A stretch of 64,000 bases of DNA. Origin: Tanypteryx hageni. Lineage: Eukaryota; Arthropoda; Insecta; Odonata; Petaluridae. The stretch covers positions 30,662,561-30,726,560 of the forward strand of contig CM054117.1 in NCBI GenBank assembly GCA_028673005.1, given 5' to 3'. The position numbers and the translations under genes were made by a program. The notes beneath the pieces are model-generated. The model had not been told where the DNA came from. It ran no database searches and saw only the letters and a program-made list of their open reading frames with translations. Below are positions 37,552 to 51,123 of the stretch, one piece after another; the stretch's first letter is position 1, and each line of letters opens with the position of its first letter.

Positions 37552-37648
37552 ATAACAAGGAATAAAGGCTTCCATATTTTCAGCAGAGAACTACGATTTT
37601 AATCAAGAGGGATGAAGAGGAAGAGAAATGTATGACCTTCAGTTAGAC

Positions 37649-37969
37649 CAGTGGTGAGCAACCTGCGGCCCCCGGGAGCGTTCTATGCGGCCCGCCAAGC
37701 TACGATTAAAAAGTTACCCGTAAAATTTAACACGCAAATTCAATCATATACATTAAAATTACGACAATAAAACACTTGAGATTGAAATATTAACCATAAA
37801 GACTTAATTTAAACTATTTTCATTGATATCATAAGTCATAATATCTAGTTAACGTTCGATTCGAAGTCTAATCCGGCCAGCCGAAGCATGTACAACTTGC
37901 AATGCAGCCTGACGAAGAATTTGTAACCGCCAATGCGGCCCGCCATGCAGAAAAGGTTTCTCGCCACTG
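37649..37969. mobile_element. hAT MITE, 321 bp, with perfect 8-bp duplication
   Basis: The inverted ends CAGTGGTGAGCAACCT and CAGTGGCGAGAAACCT are flanked by AGTTAGAC (37641-37648 and 37970-37977). Internal GGCCCGCC motifs are repeated near both ends. Non-coding. Confidence 0.88.
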
Positions 37970-39298
37970 AGTTAGACCATCGATAATTCGTACTCTATAC
38001 GGCACAAAATGTTTCCTTTGAGAAACAAAACGTATAATTATTGCTCCTCAAACCAGCCATCTTTTAAAGACCACGTTGCAAAATTCGTTACAAATAGCTG
38101 ACCTTGACAAGTTCTACGAAGAATAATGCAGGAAGCACTACCAAAAAAACCTGATTATGCAGCATACATAGCTGATTTAACATTAGTTACAGCAAACTAA
38201 TTTCTTATTTTATTTAAAATCATACCGAGGAGGTACTTAATGAAAATAGTTATTGTTAAATGTCTCAATTCTTAACAATTTGCTAATATTGATAACTTAA
38301 TATCAAGTACTGTTACATCTAAATGATGTTAATATTTTATTTTCTCTAAGATAAAATTTAAGTGTACTAATGAAGAGTTTGCATGGAACACCAAAGAACT
38401 TTCTCTAACCAAACGAAATGCATAGGTACTCAAATATCTGAAGAATGAACAATTATTATAATACAGAAAATCTGCTATTGGGATGTCAATGTACTATCAT
38501 TTATCAATGGGACAGATACAAACAAACAGGGTAATATAGACAATTCCTATCCTATAAAAATAGAACCTTCGCCAATACTATATGAGAAATTTATCTGGAA
38601 CTACATTGTACTGATACTAACAAATATTTATCCTTCATAAAATGGAAAGACAAAAAAATGCGAACAAATAAGAAACGTTTGGTGGAAAAATGATCTACAC
38701 ACGTACAAACCAGAAATGGTAAATGGAGCAGCAAAGCTCGTAATTTTGGAGATCACACATTTCATCAAACAAAATTTCTGCGACCCTATCACACTATCCC
38801 TACTTTTTCTGCAGACCTTGAGGGCTACACTGCACTTGGTAAGGTCACCAATGCCAGTATGGTAAGTAGGGACTAGACCAAGGGTCTCAAACAGGCGACC
38901 CATAAAGTAAGATATTTTATGTTATGATGCAGCCCAAACTCATATGTATTTCTTATAAAATATTTTCTTAATTTAAGAAATGTATTAAATCAACGCTTCA
39001 AAATGCCCAATTTAGTTTTCATTCCCATTCAATTCATCATTCATAGTGATCAGAAGAATGTTCTTCACATGGAAAGCGACCAGCGCATTTAGTGCAGAGC
39101 CATCATGTAGCTCACACGCATGATTTGAATTTGAGATCTCTGGACTAGACAGTCTACGCATCATATTTACCCAAACGAGGTACCTGCTGCATGTCGTCGG
39201 TACCGAGTGAGTTCGCCAAAAAGTGATGGTGCCATGTTGAAATTTTTTAGGAAAGCACATCGATTATATTCTCATGCAAAGGTGGAAACCCTCTAATC

Positions 39299-41960
39299 CA
39301 GGGGTCTCAAACTCACAGGGATGCGCGGGCCTCATAATAGCATATCCATGAAGCCATGGGCCGCATTCCAAGGCAGTAACGTTTATTAGTTTCTACAACA
39401 GGGATACCCAATGCGTAGCTCGCAAGCTACATCTGGCTCACACATCTATTTTATGGGGCTCGTGACCGATCTTCAGTCTTTATAGCTTCTCAAAGAGTAC
39501 AAAGGAATATCACATTTTAGGGGTTGGAATATTTCGAACACGTATAAGAGGTCAAGTAACATTTTGATCGATTAGCAAATTTCAGTCAGGTTCAACAAGT
39601 AGAAAGTCCGTGAAAATTGCATGAGAAATTCATTGATGGTTAGAAATGATAAAACTACTCTACTATATTGATAAATATAGATTACTAATATTAAAGGATA
39701 CACTAAATAATAATGGCAAAACTATTTAATGATTCTTAGAAAATGAAGGACAAAGATGCTTAAATTAAAGAAAAATACAATGATGTACATAATAAAATTT
39801 ATTACGATTAATTTGGCAACAGAAAAAAGGAAGGTCCTTGAAAATAACAGATATACTACTAAACAATGTCTAAATGCCAAAAATATTTTAAAATTTAACA
39901 AAAATAATTTAAATATCAGCCTTTTTGACCAAAAACTTGGCACCTTTTTCATTCTACCAATCGATCAATATTGGTAGGATTTTCTGTGAAGAAGTAATTT
40001 TCAATATGGATCTTAAGTGTTCCTCCGATAGCTGAGATTGTGTACCTGTTTTGTTTAATTTCATTACAGAAAATAATTGCTCACAGGCATAAGTACTTCC
40101 GAACATTGACAGAATTCTAATGGCAATTGCCGTAAATTCGTAAAGCGATCACCAGACAGGCGCTTATAAAATTCTGGCAAATCTACATCTTACCCTGCAA
40201 TTCACCTAATTGGTGGGTGGCAGGAGGTGCAATGCACCAAAACCTACCTAAAGATTGTCTATTGCAGGCTGAAATTTTCTATTGTGATCTCGTATTGTCC
40301 TCGGAAAGAACGAGCCTAGATAACACTCTGTTCTACAATTGATCTCTCGTATCTTATGGTCACGATCGTTTCTACCTATATATGTTGGTGCTTCAATTAT
40401 TGCTACAACCTTGTCTTTTAGACATCCCAATCTATATTTCTCCAGAAGCCGCAACCTTGAGTTCAATCTACGAACCTCCAGTGGTACCCAGTTCAAATCC
40501 CTCAATAATGAGGTGATGCTTTCCTTATGTTCGTACTTTTGTTTTATGAATCTGGCTGCTCTGCGCTGCACCTTCTAATTGAATTATATGTCCCTTCTAG
40601 TACGGATCCCATATGCATGCGCCATATTACACTTGTGGTCTAACCAGTGATAAGTAACGTTTCACGTCCTTTTTCTGTAGTGTTCCGTACTATTCTACCT
40701 ATGAAAGCCAGTAATTTTACTACGAACTACTGAGCCGATATCATTTACATAGATTAAAAAAAGTAGAGGGCTCAATACACTTCCCTGAGGAACACCCGAC
40801 GCAACTTTAACGGGGGACAAGCATTTCCCATTGATGACACTATCTGTTCTCTATTCGAGAGGAAGTCTCTTATCCAACTGACTATTGGATTGGTACCATA
40901 CTGTCCTCTAACTTCGCAATTAATTTCTTATGAGATACTTTATCAAATGCCTTCCTGAAGTCAATGAATATGGCATCGACCTGAGTATTTCTCTCTGCAT
41001 AACAAATCATCCACGAACAGGCCGAGCTGCGTTTCGCATGATCTACCTCTCCGGAATCCGTGCTGGCATCCGCTAAGCTATGAGTGACTATCTAAATAGC
41101 ACATTACAGAACTAAAGATTATGTGCTCAAGTATCTTTTACGATAATGAAGTTAAGGAAATTGGCCTATAATTTTCGGGGTTCTCTTTGTCGCCGCCCTT
41201 ATGGATGGGCATAACGTGTGCCACCTTCCAATCTAAATCGGTGTATTTCCGCTTCAACAAGGTGTCACACTGCAACTCAATTAATTCCATCTGTAGAGAA
41301 TCTTCAACTTTATTTAATTGAAAAAGTAATCGTAAAAACAGAAAGATGATTTTCAAGAGCTTTAAAATCTTGAAATCGCTTTTCAAATTTTTCTCTCAAA
41401 AATAATTTGGAAGTAAACTTAAATAAGGAAACAGGATGGAATTCAAGTGATCTACAAGAAGAAAAATTTACCAAACTGCCTAGTTCCATTTGAGTAGACC
41501 ATTAACGAAGTTTCACAATGAATGCACGCAGATTATCATATATGTGTGTGATAATCAAGTTTTTGTCTTGAAGTTTTGCATTGAGAGAATTAAGATGGTC
41601 AGTTATATCTAATAAAAACACTAAATCAGTCAACCAAACACGGTCAGATAATTCAGAAACGAGTTTTTCATCTCCATGAAGCTGCCAATTTCATTTCGGA
41701 TAGAAAAGAATATTTTCAACAAGTTACTCCGACTCAGCCATCTCACTTCTGTGTGATACAAAATTTCACCATATTCACTATCCATTTCAGTAAGTAAATA
41801 TGCTCATTGGCGATGATTGAGCCCATTTGAGCGAATGAAATTCACGATTTTCCGCATCATAGTATAAAATAAGCAATTCTTCGCGGGCCGCAGAAATTAT
41901 TCGGGTGGGCCGTTTCTTTAAAACAAATGCTTCAGCAAGGAAATTCGAAGTTTTCCGAGC
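39299..41960 (-). mobile_element. Decayed hAT element (SCAND3/GTF2IRD2-like) split by a LINE insertion
   Basis: It starts with CAGGGGTCTCAAACTC and a CGGGCC-rich end. The minus strand encodes transposase remnants on both sides of the LINE at about 40178-41400. At about 41860-41690 it reads [20 protein letters not shown], then [11 protein letters not shown]. At about 40150-40010 a C-terminal dimerisation-like region (NLRQLPLEFCQCSEV) is seen. Several frameshifts and stops are present. The far end could not be placed. Confidence 0.6.
40178..41400 (-). mobile_element. Non-LTR retrotransposon (LINE) copy with internal deletion
   Basis: On the minus strand the RT begins near 41210 (VMPIHKGGDKENPENYRPIS) and continues in broken frames through FIDFRKAF, WIRDFLSNREQI and a GVPQGSVLSPLLF-type block near 40790. 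The C-terminal tail is at 40571-40248 (QRRAARFIKQKYEHKES, LLRDLNWVPLE). The segment holding the YADD catalytic motif is missing. The 3' end reads CTGCCACCCACCAATTAGGT on the minus strand. Confidence 0.8.
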
Positions 41961-44900
41961 TGCGAAATAGTGAGCTCACCAAGGGATCAAATTTACGAAT
42001 CTTTCTTTTTGAGCCATGCATTTTCAACGATGTGAACGAGGGAATAAATTAATCATATCCTCTATCACAGGGGTTGCCAACCTGGTATTCACGAGCATCG
42101 CTGTGCTCTTCGGAAGTTTGACGGCACTCTTTCACGGCGCTTAAAATCGACCTCGCGGATTTTATATATTTTCAAACGTATCAAAGCATTATAGCATTTC
42201 TTTGACGTATATTTGTAATTGTACAATTTTTCGTAATAACATAAATAAAGTGATACTTGGAATTATAGAAAACAGCTTGATGCTCGAGGTTGAAATCCAT
42301 GCTCAAACAATTCGTACGTGACAGCAATACACTCGAATATCATTGGTCAACTGCACAATTCCCGCGTAACAATTTCCAAATTTTCACGCACCAGGGCTAA
42401 CGACGCAAACTACAAACGCAGACTTGACCTTCGCTAAACTTTTCCTTCTCACTGGGCGCCTTTCAATTTTACCAACTGGTTCTTAGAACAGACCATTTGG
42501 ATCCACCTTGTACGGGAAATCCCAAAACCAAAGTGACGTCGCCAGTTTCAAAATATGTCAAAACCGACGGTCAAAAACCAAGTTAACGAATTAACAAAAA
42601 AACCAGTTCAGGGCGGATGCGAAAACCAATTTTGTCCGGAAAGCCCTAAAGAGAAAAGGTAGAAACAAGATCGAGGCAGTCGTGATGAGGATGATGCCCT
42701 CCGCTGGTTGCATAATCCCTCGAATATGCGCCGCAGAGTAGGTCCATAGTGCACGGGAAAGAAAGATTTCAACAGGGATAGGAATTTTCAGAATAAAGGG
42801 TCATCAGCATTGTCGGTTCAAGAGGGGGAAGGGGGCGATCGCACCTCTCCCCTGCGAGGTTTCTGGATCCTCCTAGACGGATTTTTTCTCATTAGACGCA
42901 CCAACCCGTTTAGAAGGTCGTCTGCAGAAATGGACCATTTCAATTGAGGCCTCTCCACGCCTGACCTCCACCTGACCATGGTGCTACCAAGTGGGGAGGG
43001 GAAAATTTCGGAATACTTAAATAAATGAGGACAAGGAACCATATTCGCAAGGCCAATAAAATGGAAATGACATTTGCAAATTATGAAGCTAAATGTACTA
43101 TCAAACGAACTGCGCCGATATTCCCAACTCAATTGATTTATGCCCTACATTCTAACTTTCACTTACATTACCTGGCCGCTCTACCTTGTTCATCAAAACT
43201 AAAATCAATTTACCAACATGTTAATAGCATGTCCATAAGAATCTAATGTATGTTTAAACTTTTACCCTCTAAAAATGCCAATGACAAAATTAGATCAGAA
43301 ATGGAAAGACAACAGTTTCTTAATTGATAGAAAGAATGAGGGAAAAAGATAAGTAAAGTAGAACCTGTCATGGTAGAAAATCCAAAATTGAAATTTAAAC
43401 ATTTCAATCATATAATACAATTAAAAAGACAAACTTGGATAGGTGAATTTATTTATTGAAAGTAAAGGAAGAAAATCTAAGACTAACAAAGCAGTAACAT
43501 TTTGTAAATAGGCAAACATTATTATCACGTGAATAAAACTGGGGTGCATACAATACGAAAATACTCCAGAATGGGTAATGACAAATACAAATATATTTTT
43601 AATTTTGTTGGAAATTAAACAAAAAACCTACATTTATCATTTATGGTCAATGAAACTGTAATCTTGCCAAGAATCAAATCTAATAGGTAAAGCAATAAAG
43701 AGCATTTAATCTAACACAGCAAGACTAGTCAAGATTTGACATGCCAAAAATACTTTTATTTTTGTAAAACAAAAAAATAGACTAAACTGCTTTAATAAAC
43801 ATACAAGAAAATTTTTCGTTGTATTTCAGTGGGACTTTTCATGGGTCAATTCTTCCCACCTAATTTTCTGATCCAAGTTTTTAAAAAATTGTATCTTGAA
43901 TACCTTTCAATTTCTAAATCAAGGAAATGAATTTTAAAATTTTTAAATAACACCAAACAACCGATCACAAAATAACAAATACCAATCCAATTTAACTTAC
44001 ACTGAATCAACTCCAACACTGATAACAGAAATATAATATATAATTAAGGAAATATTAAGCATCCTTAAATGATGACAACTATATATACACAAAATACCGA
44101 GCAAAACAAGTTTTTCATTATTCCATGAGCAATTGGAAAAATAATTTTAATTCTCCTATATAGAACAAATTCTGCAAAAAATCAAACCAAGTAATTCGGA
44201 AGATTGAACATGACCTCAAAATTATACGCAACATATTAACTCAAAAATATACCCTTTCCACAGAACTAACAAATGATAAATTTCCGATTTACTTACTTCA
44301 TTACCTACTAATTTCTAACAGAAAAATCTTTGGTTACATTAGATACAGGATAATTTAAATGAACCCAAGTGGACTTTGTTCGATGCACACCTAAAAACAT
44401 GTACTTGCCATATTGTCTGTTATATGTTTTAATTATACAAATAACAGTAGTTTTCGTTTAGTAAAAATTAAATTAAACTGCAGCGCTCGGACATCATAAA
44501 ACATGCGCCATAGAAACAAATGTTGGCGAAAATTATATACAGTTAAAAATCAAGTCGATTTATTACAAAACTGTCTTGATAAATAGTAACCCGCTCCACT
44601 TGATACGCATATATACACAAATAAAACTAAAAATTTCTAAAATAGTTGTCTATGCACATGCCCCCAACAGGAATCTTTATAAAAATGGAAATCCAAATAA
44701 ATCGACTACGGAAGAATTACGTATACTTCAATATCAATTCTAATGAAACATACCTTAAGAATCGTTCAAATCTATTACTTAAGGCGGAGTGTTATATTCA
44801 AATACTTATATAAAGACAGTGGGCTCTTCCAACTATCCTCATCCATTTGAGGGCTTACGATAAGTTAACATGCATCGGACGTTGGAGATTGACCTAACAA

Positions 44901-46736
44901 TGTCTGAAAAAACGGTGCGACAACAGTAACCAAAATGTTTACCATGGAAGAAAATACTCGAAAAAATTATCTCTAGAATATGGAAGAATTGAAAACGTGT
45001 AAAAAAAACAAATATAAGCATTACGCCAAACAAGCCAAAATAACTATGTAAAATTCCTTCTAAATATAACACAAAAAATTGCAATTAAAGATTCTTTAAT
45101 GGACAATTTCCTTAATGCTAACATCTATCGTAACATTTCAACCGACCGAACGACCCAGACGCTGAATAAGTGCAAGACTGAGTGCAGCATTTGCAACGGC
45201 GAGAATGAGAGCACAGGGACTTCTAGTTTCGCCATAAATAGGCATCCGATCCTCACCTATTAAGTTATTGCAATGCTAAAACAAAGCATCAAAAATTCAA
45301 TAAATGATTTTGCTCGTGCGTTTACTCAAAAGCCGAATTTGTGAATAGAATAACTGCGACTTTTTATTACACAATGAAAGATCAATTTAAAACGTTTAAC
45401 ATTTATGATAAAGCAAACTTGTCTTGTAACGTAGACATAGCAACACGCAATGCACTTTACTACTTCTGAGATTGAGTTAACGGAAAACCACCAGACGTTT
45501 GAAATATATGCAGATGTTTCTTTGCAGTCACCGATAAAATATAACACGTATACTATGTTATAATTACCTGAACGGACGGACGCCACCCTTTGGGCACGCC
45601 TTTAGTTGATGACGGAATGGTGGATGTATTTAAACGACTTCGGGGTGAATAAAAACTACTTAATTTCAAGTTCCTTGGTGAGCTTACAACACGACTACCT
45701 CACTCCCGTACCATGCCTTGAAGAGTCATCTATCAGCATGGCAACTTATAATCATTGGCGGGACTACTTTTTCTTTTATGTATCATTGCGCTTATATCAG
45801 TGACGATATACACATTCAATTCAAAAAGTAAAAGAATTTCCACCGCGGAAATATTTGCTCTTGAAATATGTCAAATTTTCTTCAGTTATTTCTCAACTCA
45901 GTAATTCGATTAATATCCTTATATATGAGTTTCATGAAAATTTACTATTAAAAGTTAATTATATTAATAAGCATGTTCTACACTTAATCTAACTAATAAT
46001 TATTTATAAACTGCAAACAATACTTTAGTATGTTCTAGAAAAATATATGCAGTTTTTACTCTAAACGGTGAAATTTCTTTTCATTGAAAGTCTATCTTAA
46101 TTTTCTGTTGCAAGAAATTTTTAAATCGAATTAATTTGTCGTCGCTTTACTTTAGAGAATATTGCTGTAATTATAAAATTAGAAAGTGCTTTACTGTTTC
46201 ATTTAACGTGTATCGTGATTCATTCGTGTATGACTCGTGCTATCTGATTAACTGAATTCTAGGTTTAGCTTTACTAGAACTTGCCCTTATAAGATAACAG
46301 GATTCTTCGAAGATAGAACATTTTTTATATCATAACATTTTTTAAAAATAAAGTTAATATAACAAACATAACTAGCAATTGTGGCATTACTACCTTAATT
46401 TTATTTTTAATGCACGGAAATAATTCATATAGGTAGGTAATTATACAAACTGATGGTGTAGCATATTTTTTTATCCTATCATCGTAACTTATACTACTAC
46501 CCTCTATTGTATTCGAACTCAAAAATATTTTTATTATCCAGCACGTTAACCAAATATTTTTTAAATATTTAAAATATTTTTGACTAAAGTGGATTATACC
46601 CTCTCCCCTCCTCCCGAAAGTAGCGTTACTAACGGGCTAACGGCAACTAAGGGAACTACGTAGGAATTTTTTATTTATACACGGGCCGGGAGCCCATTTT
46701 AAATCATAAATTATCATTAACTCAGATGGTTTACAT
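41961..46736. other. Intergenic, no gene seen
   Basis: A single hAT-like end (CAGGGGTTGCCAACC) lies at about 42067 with no partner found. A GC-richer patch lies at 42640-43020. The remainder is AT-rich and without motif. Confidence 0.35.
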
Positions 46737-47532
46737 TACGGTGGCCATACGCCCCGTTTTTAACGGGATCGTACCATTTTTTAGTTAAGTGTCCCGTTGT
46801 CCCGATTAAGCTAAAACGGGACGCCAATTGTCCCGCTTTTCCGAGAGTGCCATTTAATGCATCAAGTTACACGAAAAATCAATCCTACACATATCATGAA
46901 AATTATCGACGAAAACGAGCTTTTCGATTAATACAACTATGTTGCGAATATCAGTAAAAGCAAAATTGCCGAATGGAACACCACTTTAACTGAAACTGTC
47001 GAACGATGGTTTGTGAAAGGTGAAATAATTTCGTTAAAAATATTCTAATGATTTTGAAATTTGCTTTAGCTATTATTGTATGTAATGATAAAAATATTAC
47101 ATTAATGAATCGTAAAAGTGAAAATTTTCCCCAAAATTTCATATTGTAATTTATTTCCTTAAAAGTCTAGGAAAACTCGCTGAACCGAAAAAATTATACC
47201 AAGCCCGGATACAGATTCCTAGGTCCCCAGTCCCCAGGTCAAAACGACACTGTTGGCAACCCTACTTGCAACCGTAGTTGTTAATATTGAATATGTATAT
47301 GGAATTTGAACAAGTAAATTTAACCCTTTTAACTCCACACATAATTACCTAAATATTTTTTTAATGTGTCGGTTTTTCCTGCCTACAGAATTGTTCCAAT
47401 TCTTTCAAATGATGTATTAATTGAAATAAATCAAACTTCCGTTTTAAAAAATCCTGCAAAAATTTTGTCCTGTTTTTGTGTGTAAAATTCGAGAAATATC
47501 CCGTTTTGCCTTTTTGAAATACGGTCACCCTA
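46737..47532. mobile_element. Probable hAT element, 796 bp
   Basis: The ends TACGGTGGCCATAC and TAGGGTGACCGTAT are inverted and resemble the hAT ends at 5289 and 16870. Sub-terminal CCCGTTTT motifs occur at both sides. A TACATT block lies at each flank, but no clean 8-bp duplication can be fixed. There is no coding signal. Confidence 0.55.
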
Positions 47533-48826
47533 CATTCATAAAAATATGTAATATATATATAACTAATCAATGAAAGGCAGGTCTACAAAATACAATCCAC
47601 CCGAGTAAATAAAACATTCACCAAAATGTATATCAGAACAATGAAAATAACCAAAGAAACTGGGAAATAATCATTGATTTCTCAAACTCTGAACTTATGA
47701 ACAGATGCAGAGAATAGATCAATATCAGCTGGCAATCTGTTTGCACTTCTCATCATCATTGCAATTGGTGAGTTGTATGAGCAATTATTATTCAAAAGTC
47801 AATGTTTAATAGAGATGTAGTATTTATAGTATTGAAACAAAGAAACAAAACTTAATCGTTTGCAACAAGTGAGGGCAATCTTTAGAAGAGTTAATAAGAT
47901 GATATAAAAAAATGAAGCAGATGAGTTGCATAATTTTAAGATTATTATACATGAAAGAGAAGGAAACCTGAGTTCTGTCATGATATCAAAATACGGAATA
48001 TTTTCTTGAGGGTAACCAAGCTGAGTAAGCTGTTAAATTCCGACACTGTTGACAAAACAATAAATGAAATATTATTATTAGTTCTGTACTCAATCCCATT
48101 TAGATTGGTATTAATGCACAATAAAGAAAGTTAAGTGTACGAACATCAGAGAAATCCCTGGCACATCTGTATATAAACCCTAACATTCAATAAGCTTTGT
48201 GAACAATGACGTATGAGTAGTGAATATCAGTTTATGATCAAAATAACGAGAGGCTCAATAGCATTCCATGCAAGAACTATGTCCATGGCATCGAGAACAT
48301 TCCATTTCTTAATCTCTGTCACAGAAATGTTCTGCATAATCTCACGGAGATAATATCTTACCAAGCACATTCAGAATGACATTTTTTAATAATTCCCAGG
48401 TCTAGAGGTTGCATATAACTCATTGTGTTTTGAGAGCTGCTCTCCGAGAACTACAATTGGGCCATTCCAAATGGTTTCGAATTTTCAAATAATGTAGAAA
48501 ATAGAGAAAAAATGCAGGAGACCCAAAATTATTTTATTTATGAAATAAGGTTTCCTTATCTAAGTTCAAAGAAAATAATATGAAAGTGTGATGTTTTGAC
48601 AACAAAAACAAAAAATATAAATTTGACCTATTTGGAGCAATTCTTTTCTGTTCTTGCCATCTTGTATTTAATGTCATTTAACTTCAACTAGTCTGCAATA
48701 GATGGCAGTAAAAGTACCAATAATGGATAAATTAGACATCACACTGAGTACTCAGCAAGTTTTCAATAAAATATAATGTGAAAGAATATTTGAAAAGTAA
48801 GCTCAAAATCATCGTACATGTCTGAA
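47533..48826. other. Intergenic, nothing recognised
   Basis: AT-rich, with short open frames only and no family motif or clear repeat ends. Confidence 0.35.
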
Positions 48827-49217
48827 GAGGTTAAAAAGAGCCGACTGCTTCGTGACTGCCCTCTCCCTCTACTTCACGAAGGGGGTTCACAATCGCCTCC
48901 TTTATCTCTACCACCAGCTACTTCCTCCGATTTTGATGAGGATTAAATATTAATTTGAATATTAAATATTACTTCAGTTAATGTAATTTTTTTATATTGT
49001 ACATAAAAGAAAATAATTAAAATTATTTAATTGTTTATGAGTTTTCAGTCGATTCCAGAATTCTTAGTTAAGTTTTTCAGCCATACTTTATATTTCATTA
49101 AATTTTATGTGGAAAATTAGGTAGCAGAGCCAATATTCACAAATTCAGGCATTTGCGATGTTCGTGGAATGGAACCCTCGTGAATGTGGAACCCTCGTGA
49201 ATGTTGAGGGTCTACTG
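48827..49217 (+). mobile_element. Truncated second copy of the 33.4-kb Tigger-like element
   Basis: Closely matches 33810-34175, from the KEPTTSRLP-coding stretch to the right end TTGAGGGTCTACTG followed by TA. The left part is missing. It contains a small local duplication of GGAACCCTCGTGAATGT. It abuts a LINE fragment. Confidence 0.75.
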
Positions 49218-50900
49218 TACTACATCTTAAGATAAGTGGAGAAACACCATCAGGGCCAGCGCCCTTGCTTACATCTAGTTTGCCAGGTTTACTTAGAATA
49301 GAGTCATAAATTATAAAACTGAGAAATATTGATATAAACAATGATACATTATATCTTTATTAAGGAATTCCATAAACTCTTGGCCTTGTCCATTAATTTT
49401 ATGAAAAATATTCAATGGAGAGTAATCATGAATGATTATATAACATCTAACCCATGACCAACCACCCAAAGACTGATGAAAAATAGTCAGAAAGCAGATT
49501 AGCTATAGTATCAGGTTTATCAGCAGTCATGTCATTATATTTCAAAAGGTCAGGCAAAATATTTGTTTTCCTTAAAGAACTAACATAGGTTGTTCAAAAA
49601 GAATTTTATATTTCTTGATATTGATAATTGAGCATTACCTATATAATTCATATAATACTGTCTTGTAAGGGTTTTACATTCAGTTCTAAATCTACAAAAA
49701 GCTATATAATCTACTGCCGAATGGGTATCTTTATAAATTCTATATAAAATATTTTTTTGGGCAACAAGAATCCAAAGTTCTGGAGAAAACCATTTAGGAT
49801 CTTTGGAATCACAATTATAATTTATAATAGGAGTATGATGTTAACTATTGATTGCACAATATTAATAAAACTAGAAAAAATCATATGTACATCGGGACCA
49901 TCCAAAAAATCCAAGTTCATACAAGTTAAGTCTAGATATACTTTATCAAGATCAAAGTTTTTAAAATCACAGATCTAATGGATAGAATCTAAATATGTAA
50001 TATTACATTGTCACTATTTATACACAACCCCAATGGAGGATGGTAACCTTGCATTTTAAAGAAAGGATCATTAATGGGTAAGAAGAGTCATCTGAAGATG
50101 AAGAGAAAACACAATTACATGTTGCACTTGAGCTGAAGTTGTGAAGACATTGTTATTATTTGTAGACCTGACAGCATTTGGTAGATTATAGTCACCCAAG
50201 AGAAACACATTGGAGTAGCAAGAACTTCTTCAATGGCGGAACAGTGCTCTTCATAGACTAACAAGGGAGAGGCTGAGGGCAAATACACTGCAGTTATTTA
50301 AGTTTTCATGTTGGTGTGACATACTACAACAAATACATGTTCTTTGTATTGCTTGGTAACTTTGATCATGTATGACCTAATGCAGTGGTGCGCAACCTGT
50401 GGCCCACAACTCGATTTCAGGTGTTTCGCGGAGCCTTCAAACAATTTTCACTTTTGAATGTTATTAACCCATCGGCTTACCTAATCATCAAATCATTAGG
50501 GAGGAAGATAATTATTGAAAGGTGAAAAAGATGACTTTAGAATGAAAATTCAACCTACTTAAATTGTCTATATATTGATAATATGTTTTAATAAATTGTG
50601 TGGCACTTCACAAATTTGTGTGTTTGTGTGGCCTGCAATTAAAAAGGTAGTGCACCACTGATCTAATGAGTCCTAACAGCAATGAGGGTACCACCAAAAC
50701 TCAATTTATCACCAGTTAGTTGATCATGATTATTTCTGTAAATTTTAAAGTTATCACAATCAAGCTCAGAATCACATTGTCTTGTTTCAAACTAGTTTCA
50801 GTGAATACAAAAATATTTAAATTAGAAGAGCAAACATTAATTTTTAATTCAGCAAGTTTTGTTTTTAGACCACGAACATTTTGATAATAGACATTAAAAT
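49218..50900 (-). mobile_element. LINE endonuclease-to-RT fragment, broken
   Basis: The minus strand reads in order: YYQNVRGLKTKLAELKINV (endonuclease start, about 50895), NIFVFTETSL, VFLLGDYNLPNAVRS (about 50210), a linker with WFSPELWILVAQKN (about 49785), and KLDVSKGAGPDGVSPLILR (RT start, about 49285). Many stops are present. A hAT MITE is inserted at 50383-50660. Confidence 0.8.
50383..50660. mobile_element. hAT MITE nested in the LINE fragment, 278 bp
   Basis: The ends CAGTGGTGCGCAACC and CAGTGGTGCACTACC are inverted. Flanks ACCTAATG (50375-50382) and ATCTAATG (50661-50668) form an 8-bp duplication with one change. Confidence 0.85.
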
Positions 50901-51123
50901 GGGCACCCTTTACTCATTTTTTGTGTGGCTTAAAGTGGACACAATTTTAGGAGTTTCATTAACCCTTTGAACAAGGATTTTTTTTTGTTTTCACTATCAT
51001 TCACCTACTTATCTTTAGGATAGTGATAACTCAACTTGTTTATGGTTAGGAGGCACCTGAGGTTTAAGAAACTGCAATCGCAAGCATGCCACAGAAAGAT
51101 ATTTAATGATCCCATGCCTCAGG

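Noticed and set aside
39722..39977. Hydrophobic or Lys/Asn-rich frames of 73-76 codons on opposite strands
   Set aside because: Very AT-rich low-complexity DNA opens both strands; no motif.
42067..42480. Solo hAT-like left end CAGGGGTTGCCAACC
   Set aside because: No matching right end or 8-bp duplication found; too little to define an element.
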